Assembly (NCBI GenBank): GCA_036494675.1
Contig: DASXOA010000323.1
Coordinates: 1-16,725 of the forward strand
Reading direction: 5' to 3'
Source of the DNA: Rugosimonospora sp036494675
GTDB lineage: Bacteria; Actinomycetota; Actinomycetes; Mycobacteriales; Micromonosporaceae
DNA length: 16,725 nt
Part shown: positions 13,689 through 16,725 of the stretch, piece after piece
Layout: the number at the start of each line of letters is the position of its first letter
Position numbering within the stretch: the stretch's first letter is position 1
Position numbers and translations under genes: made by a program
Notes under the pieces: generated by a model
Told to the model about the DNA's origin: nothing
What the model saw: only the letters and a program-made list of their open reading frames with translations
Databases searched by the model: none

Positions 13689-14987
13689 ATGAATGTGCGA
13701 AGAGTAGGAGCGCTGCTTGCCGTCATCGCGTCGGTGGCCGCCGCGACGGCGTGCGGTTCCGGCGGCGGCTCCTCGAGCTCCGCGAACACGGTCACCTGGA
13801 TGTCCTGGGAGACCGACCAGACCAACCAGGCGATGGACAAGTCGTTCCAGGCGTTCACCAAGTCCAGCGGCATCAAGATCCAGCGGGAGGCGGCACCGGC
13901 CGCCGACTACAGCCAGAAGCTGGCCTCGCTGATCATGGCGAAGAAGGTGCCGGAATTCTTCTGGTGCAGCAATGCCGAGGAGCAGACCCTCGCCTCGCAG
14001 GGCCTGCTCTACGACTGGTCGTCGTACGCGAAGACCAACAGCGGTCTGGACATGAGCAGATTCGCGCCCGGCTCGCTCGACTCGTGGCGCCGCGCCGGAA
14101 AGCTGTACGGCATCCCGACGCTCGCCAACGCCTACGGGTTCTTCTACAACAAGAAGTTGCTCGACGCCGCCGGCGTCCCCACGCCGCAGATCGGCTGGAC
14201 GTACGACGAGATGTTCTCCGACGCGGCGAAGCTCACCGGGAAGAACGGTGCCAAGCAGGGCATCGTCACCGCTTGGCCGCTGCTGACCAGTCCGTTCGGA
14301 CTGGCGCAGTACTCGGTGTCCGCGGGGGGCCAGCCGCTGGCCGGCACGGCCACCAACGTGAAGAAGGTGACCGCCGACCCGAAGCTTGTCGAGGCCGCGC
14401 AGCGGTATGCCACCGCCATCAAGGCCGGCCAGATCACGCCCGCCGACTTCGACTCGACGAACAGCCCCTCCGCCTTCGCCAACGGCTCGATCCCGCTGAT
14501 GTTCGGCGGGCAGTGGCTGGCACAGACCATGGTGGGTCAGAAGATCGCGTTCGACTGGGGCTTCGTGCCGATGCCGCGGGTCGACAAGGACGTCCAGCCG
14601 ACCGAGACCAACGGTGTCTGCTCCCCGGCCACGCTGAAGAACCCGGACCAGGTGTGGAAGGCGGTGTCCTATCTGGACACCACCGGCTTCGACGACACCA
14701 TGAAGACCGTGCCGCTCGCCCCGATCGCCTACCTGCCGGGCTCCCAGGGCTACTTCGCCGCGCTGCAGGGCGAGGGCACGGGACCGGCCAGCATCGCCAC
14801 CGCCGTGCAGGCCGAGCTGAACGCGCCAACCAAGGTGCAGACCGGCTTCGTCGATACTTGGGCGACCAAGGCCGCGAACATCATCACGGCGGACTGGAAT
14901 CCGGTGATCGACGGCAAGGGCGACCCTGCCGCCGGCGTCGACAAGACCATTAAGGAGATCAACTCGCTCGCCGGTTCGTCCTCCTGA
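13689..14987 (+). CDS. ABC sugar-binding lipoprotein (UgpB/MalE-like)
   Basis: Extracellular solute-binding protein of the CUT1 importer, 432 residues, the usual size. The signal peptide MNVRRVGALLAVIASVAA ends in a lipobox (AATAC) with Cys22 as the lipidated residue, followed by a Gly/Ser-rich tether (GSGGGSSSS) that anchors it to the outer face of the membrane. The mature part begins NTVTWMSWETDQ, the first strand of COG1653-type binding proteins, and has the typical YGIPTLANAYGFFYNK hinge segment near 140-155. It starts at ATG 13689, five bases after a perfect GGAGG (13679-13683). Unusually it follows the two permease genes instead of leading them. Aromatic-rich pockets in this family bind oligosaccharides; the ligand is not predictable but should match the cytosolic mannosidases. 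Confidence 0.94.
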   Translation: MNVRRVGALLAVIASVAAATACGSGGGSSSSANTVTWMSWETDQTNQAMDKSFQAFTKSSGIKIQREAAPAADYSQKLASLIMAKKVPEFFWCSNAEEQTLASQGLLYDWSSYAKTNSGLDMSRFAPGSLDSWRRAGKLYGIPTLANAYGFFYNKKLLDAAGVPTPQIGWTYDEMFSDAAKLTGKNGAKQGIVTAWPLLTSPFGLAQYSVSAGGQPLAGTATNVKKVTADPKLVEAAQRYATAIKAGQITPADFDSTNSPSAFANGSIPLMFGGQWLAQTMVGQKIAFDWGFVPMPRVDKDVQPTETNGVCSPATLKNPDQVWKAVSYLDTTGFDDTMKTVPLAPIAYLPGSQGYFAALQGEGTGPASIATAVQAELNAPTKVQTGFVDTWATKAANIITADWNPVIDGKGDPAAGVDKTIKEINSLAGSSS

Positions 14988-15022
14988 CCGTCCGCACCTC
15001 GCACCCGAGAAGGAGTCAAGAC

Positions 15023-16228
15023 GTGAGAGCCCGAACCAGGCTCGCCGCGATCGGCACGTCGCTGGCGTTGGCCTCCACGGCTGCCCTCGCCGCCGCCACA
15101 CCGGCGGTCGCGGCCGACGACACCCCCACGCTCACCGTCACCAGCACACAGGCACTGCCGGCCCTGCGCCAGAACCCCAGCGTCGAGGGCAGAGACAACG
15201 GGCAGAGCGCCGGCTACGGCGGCCGGTCCGTTTGGATCTTCGACGACACGATCCTGAAGAATCCGTGGGGCTTCCTGTCCAACAGCGGCGCGGTAACCTC
15301 GGACCTCGACGCCAGTGACGGTATCGACCTCCTGTCGGACAACCCGTTCACCGAGTCATCACAGGGCAGGCCCAGCCAAATCATCCCGCTCAGCCCGGCG
15401 GAGCAGGCGTTCCAGCAGGCTCACGCGGCGCCCTGCGCCACGGGGGACGAGTACTGCGGGACCGTGTACGGGTTCTGGCCCGGACCCGTGGCCGCCGACC
15501 CGGCACACCACCGGATCCTGTTCACCTACGGCAAGCTGTGCCGCGGCGCGCCGGACGGTACGCCGTGCCAGAACGGGTTCGTCGGCACCCTACTGGGTAC
15601 CGGCTTCGCCGAGCTGGACATGTTGACCCACAAGGTGAGCCGGATCACCGTCGAGAACCCGGATCCCAGCATCACCAGCCCCGAGGGGCAGGACCCGACG
15701 CTGCTGTTCCCGCCGAACAACCTCAGCTTCGGCGCGGGCGAGATGGTCATTCGTGGCAACACCCTGTACGCCTGGGGCGCCTGCGACGCCACCACCTGCG
15801 GGGTGGCGAAGGTACCGGTGGACCAGCTCCAGAACCGGTTGGCGTGGCGGTACTACACGGGTGCCGACGCGCACGGCAATCCGGTGTGGGGCACGGATCC
15901 GACCAAGGCGACCGTCGTCGGTATGGTCAATGGTCCGGCAGGTGGCACCGTGCAGTACGTGCCGGCCCTACACGGGTACCTGAACACCTACATGAGTTCG
16001 TACGACAACGTCGGCCGCTACCAGACCGCGCCGCAGCCGTGGGGGCCGTGGTCGGCGCCGAAGGCCATGTTCACCGGCCTGCCGACCAATACGCTGTGGG
16101 ACTACGCGAGTTTCGCCCACGCCGAGTATTCGCGGCGGGGCGGCCTGACCCAGTACATCACCTATTACCGGCCGGAGGACGAGCAGCAGGAGCTGGTACG
16201 GGTGGACTTCTCCCTCCAGCACAGCTGA
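15023..16228 (+). CDS. Secreted DUF4185-like beta-propeller protein, possible glycosidase
   Basis: Exported protein of 401 residues. A Sec signal peptide (basic start MRARTR, hydrophobic core 8-25) has a likely cleavage site at AVA (28-30). The mature part opens with GRDNGQSA (56-63) and SVWIFDDTIL (69-78), which resemble the first blade of DUF4185 proteins, where the usual text is G-x-D-x-G-x-S followed by F-x-D-T. Six Cys (138, 145, 173, 182, 254, 259) could form three disulfides, fitting an extracellular protein. The C-terminal part has WGPWSAP (340-346), common in five-bladed propellers of the GH32/43 type. DUF4185 includes the GH183 endo-D-arabinanases of mycobacteria and phages, so a glycan-cleaving role is possible but unproven; it may instead only bind sugar. 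GTG 15023 follows AGAAGGAG (15008-15015) at seven bases. It closes the operon 35 bases after the binding-protein gene. Confidence 0.75.
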   Translation: MRARTRLAAIGTSLALASTAALAAATPAVAADDTPTLTVTSTQALPALRQNPSVEGRDNGQSAGYGGRSVWIFDDTILKNPWGFLSNSGAVTSDLDASDGIDLLSDNPFTESSQGRPSQIIPLSPAEQAFQQAHAAPCATGDEYCGTVYGFWPGPVAADPAHHRILFTYGKLCRGAPDGTPCQNGFVGTLLGTGFAELDMLTHKVSRITVENPDPSITSPEGQDPTLLFPPNNLSFGAGEMVIRGNTLYAWGACDATTCGVAKVPVDQLQNRLAWRYYTGADAHGNPVWGTDPTKATVVGMVNGPAGGTVQYVPALHGYLNTYMSSYDNVGRYQTAPQPWGPWSAPKAMFTGLPTNTLWDYASFAHAEYSRRGGLTQYITYYRPEDEQQELVRVDFSLQHS

Positions 16229-16235
16229 CCGAACC

Positions 16236-16264
16236 GTGGGGCGGCCCGGCAGATGCCGCCCCAC
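16236..16264 (+). terminator. Hairpin terminator 1 after the mannoside operon
   Basis: GTGGGGCGGC (16236-16245) pairs perfectly with GCCGCCCCAC (16255-16264) around a nine-base loop, starting seven bases after the stop codon. There is no T-tract, which is common for actinomycete terminators. Confidence 0.7.
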
Positions 16265-16290
16265 ACCGGCCAGCGCCCCACACCGGCCAG
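16257..16290. repeat. Perfect tandem 17-bp direct repeat
   Basis: CGCCCCACACCGGCCAG occurs at 16257-16273 and again immediately at 16274-16290 without a mismatch. The first copy includes most of the right arm of hairpin 1, so the second copy offers an alternative, slightly shorter pairing partner for the same left arm. Confidence 0.85.
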
Positions 16291-16308
16291 GTTGTCCCCA
16301 ACCCGGAC

Positions 16309-16338
16309 CGCTGGTGCCGGGTGACCCCGGCACCAGCG
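16309..16338 (+). terminator. Hairpin terminator 2, 13-bp perfect stem
   Basis: CGCTGGTGCCGGG (16309-16321) pairs perfectly with CCCGGCACCAGCG (16326-16338) around the loop TGAC. It is the strongest hairpin in the window and has no T-tract. With hairpin 1 it forms a tandem terminator that separates the operon from the GH13 gene 64 bases downstream. Confidence 0.78.
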
Positions 16339-16402
16339 CTGTCCGATCCACGTTGCCCGAAACCAGCCAACGCCCCTACCGGAGAGAGTGAAGGACCGAC
16401 CT

Positions 16403-16725
16403 GTGACGGACGCGAACAACGCAACCTGGTGGCGGCAGGCCGTGGTCTACCAGATCTACCCGCGCAGCTTCGCCGACGGCAACGGCGACGGTATCGGGGA
16501 CCTCGCGGGCATCCTCTCCCGCATCGACCATCTCGCCGCCCTCGGCATCGACGCCGTCTGGATGAGCCCGTTCTACCCGTCGGCCCTGGCCGACGGCGGG
16601 TACGACGTCGACGACTACCGGGACGTCGATCCCCGGATCGGCACCCTCGCCCAGTTCGACGAGCTGGTCGGCGCGCTGCACGCGCGGGGCATCCGGCTCA
16701 TCATCGACATCGTCCCGAACCACTC
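16403..16725 (+). CDS. GH13 alpha-glucosidase, 5' part only
   Basis: The first 107 codons of a cytosolic alpha-glucosidase of the GH13 oligo-1,6-glucosidase / actinobacterial alpha-glucosidase type; the gene runs off the window. The barrel opens with WWRQAVVYQIYPRSFADGNGDG, here split as WWRQAVVYQ and IYPRSFADGNGDG, then GIDAVWMSPFYPS and GGYDVDDYRDVDP, and the visible part ends at conserved region I, DIVPNH (102-107). The catalytic residues lie beyond the edge. GTG 16403 follows GAAGGA (16390-16395) at seven bases. Tandem hairpins upstream suggest separate transcription, and no good copy of the mannoside operator precedes it. It may remove alpha-glucose caps from the same oligosaccharides or belong to general maltose/isomaltose use. 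No signal peptide is seen. Confidence 0.92.
   Translation, partial: MTDANNATWWRQAVVYQIYPRSFADGNGDGIGDLAGILSRIDHLAALGIDAVWMSPFYPSALADGGYDVDDYRDVDPRIGTLAQFDELVGALHARGIRLIIDIVPNH

Noticed and set aside
13560..15101. Minus-strand open frame (513 codons) opposite the sugar-binding protein
   Set aside because: A GC-driven shadow; the plus strand has a clear lipoprotein with signal peptide, lipobox and perfect Shine-Dalgarno.
16342..16361. Possible third LacI operator around CCACGTTGCCC before the GH13 gene
   Set aside because: Only 9 of 20 positions match operator 1 and the symmetry is lost; expected by chance in this composition.
1..16725. CRISPR arrays, tRNA or rRNA genes, insertion sequences, phage genes
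   Set aside because: No repeat-spacer pattern, cloverleaf, transposase or terminal inverted repeat was seen; the region reads as ordinary chromosomal metabolic genes.

Overview
The window comes from a high-GC actinomycete. Codons end mostly in G or C, five of the called starts are GTG, the ABC solute-binding protein is a lipoprotein, and the importer has no dedicated ATPase. A filamentous genus such as those of the Micromonosporaceae is plausible, but the sequence alone does not prove the genus.

Layout. (1) Positions 1-1949 hold the 5' end of a minus-strand gene, a divergently placed MFS exporter and a universal stress protein. The two divergent genes share an unusually AT-rich spacer, and both look leaderless. 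(2) Positions 2147-3214 encode a LacI-family regulator. (3) Positions 3368-9456 encode two paralogous cytosolic GH38 alpha-mannosidases of the MAN2C1/Ams1 type, translationally coupled. (4) Positions 9655-16228 appear to be one polycistronic unit: a CE7-type acetyl esterase, a GH130 mannoside phosphorylase-like protein, two ABC sugar permeases, a lipoprotein sugar-binding protein and a secreted DUF4185-like protein. It ends in two strong hairpins. (5) From 16403 a GH13 alpha-glucosidase begins and runs off the window.

How it works together. A perfect 28-bp palindrome (3255-3282) lies in front of the first mannosidase, and a close copy (9562-9581) lies in front of the esterase. Both carry the LacI-type centre CAACGTTG with a consensus -35 hexamer inside, so the regulator at 2147 probably represses both units. 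Oligosaccharides captured by the lipoprotein would enter through the two permeases (ATPase encoded elsewhere). The esterase would deacetylate them, the two GH38 enzymes would remove alpha-mannose, and the GH130 enzyme would phosphorolyse the remaining beta-mannoside.

The pairing of MAN2C1-like alpha-mannosidases with a beta-mannoside phosphorylase fits import and cytosolic dismantling of N-glycan-type oligosaccharides, ending at Man-beta-1,4-GlcNAc. The secreted DUF4185-like protein leaves open an alternative: attack on arabinan- and mannan-containing actinobacterial glycolipids. Neither substrate is proven by the sequence.
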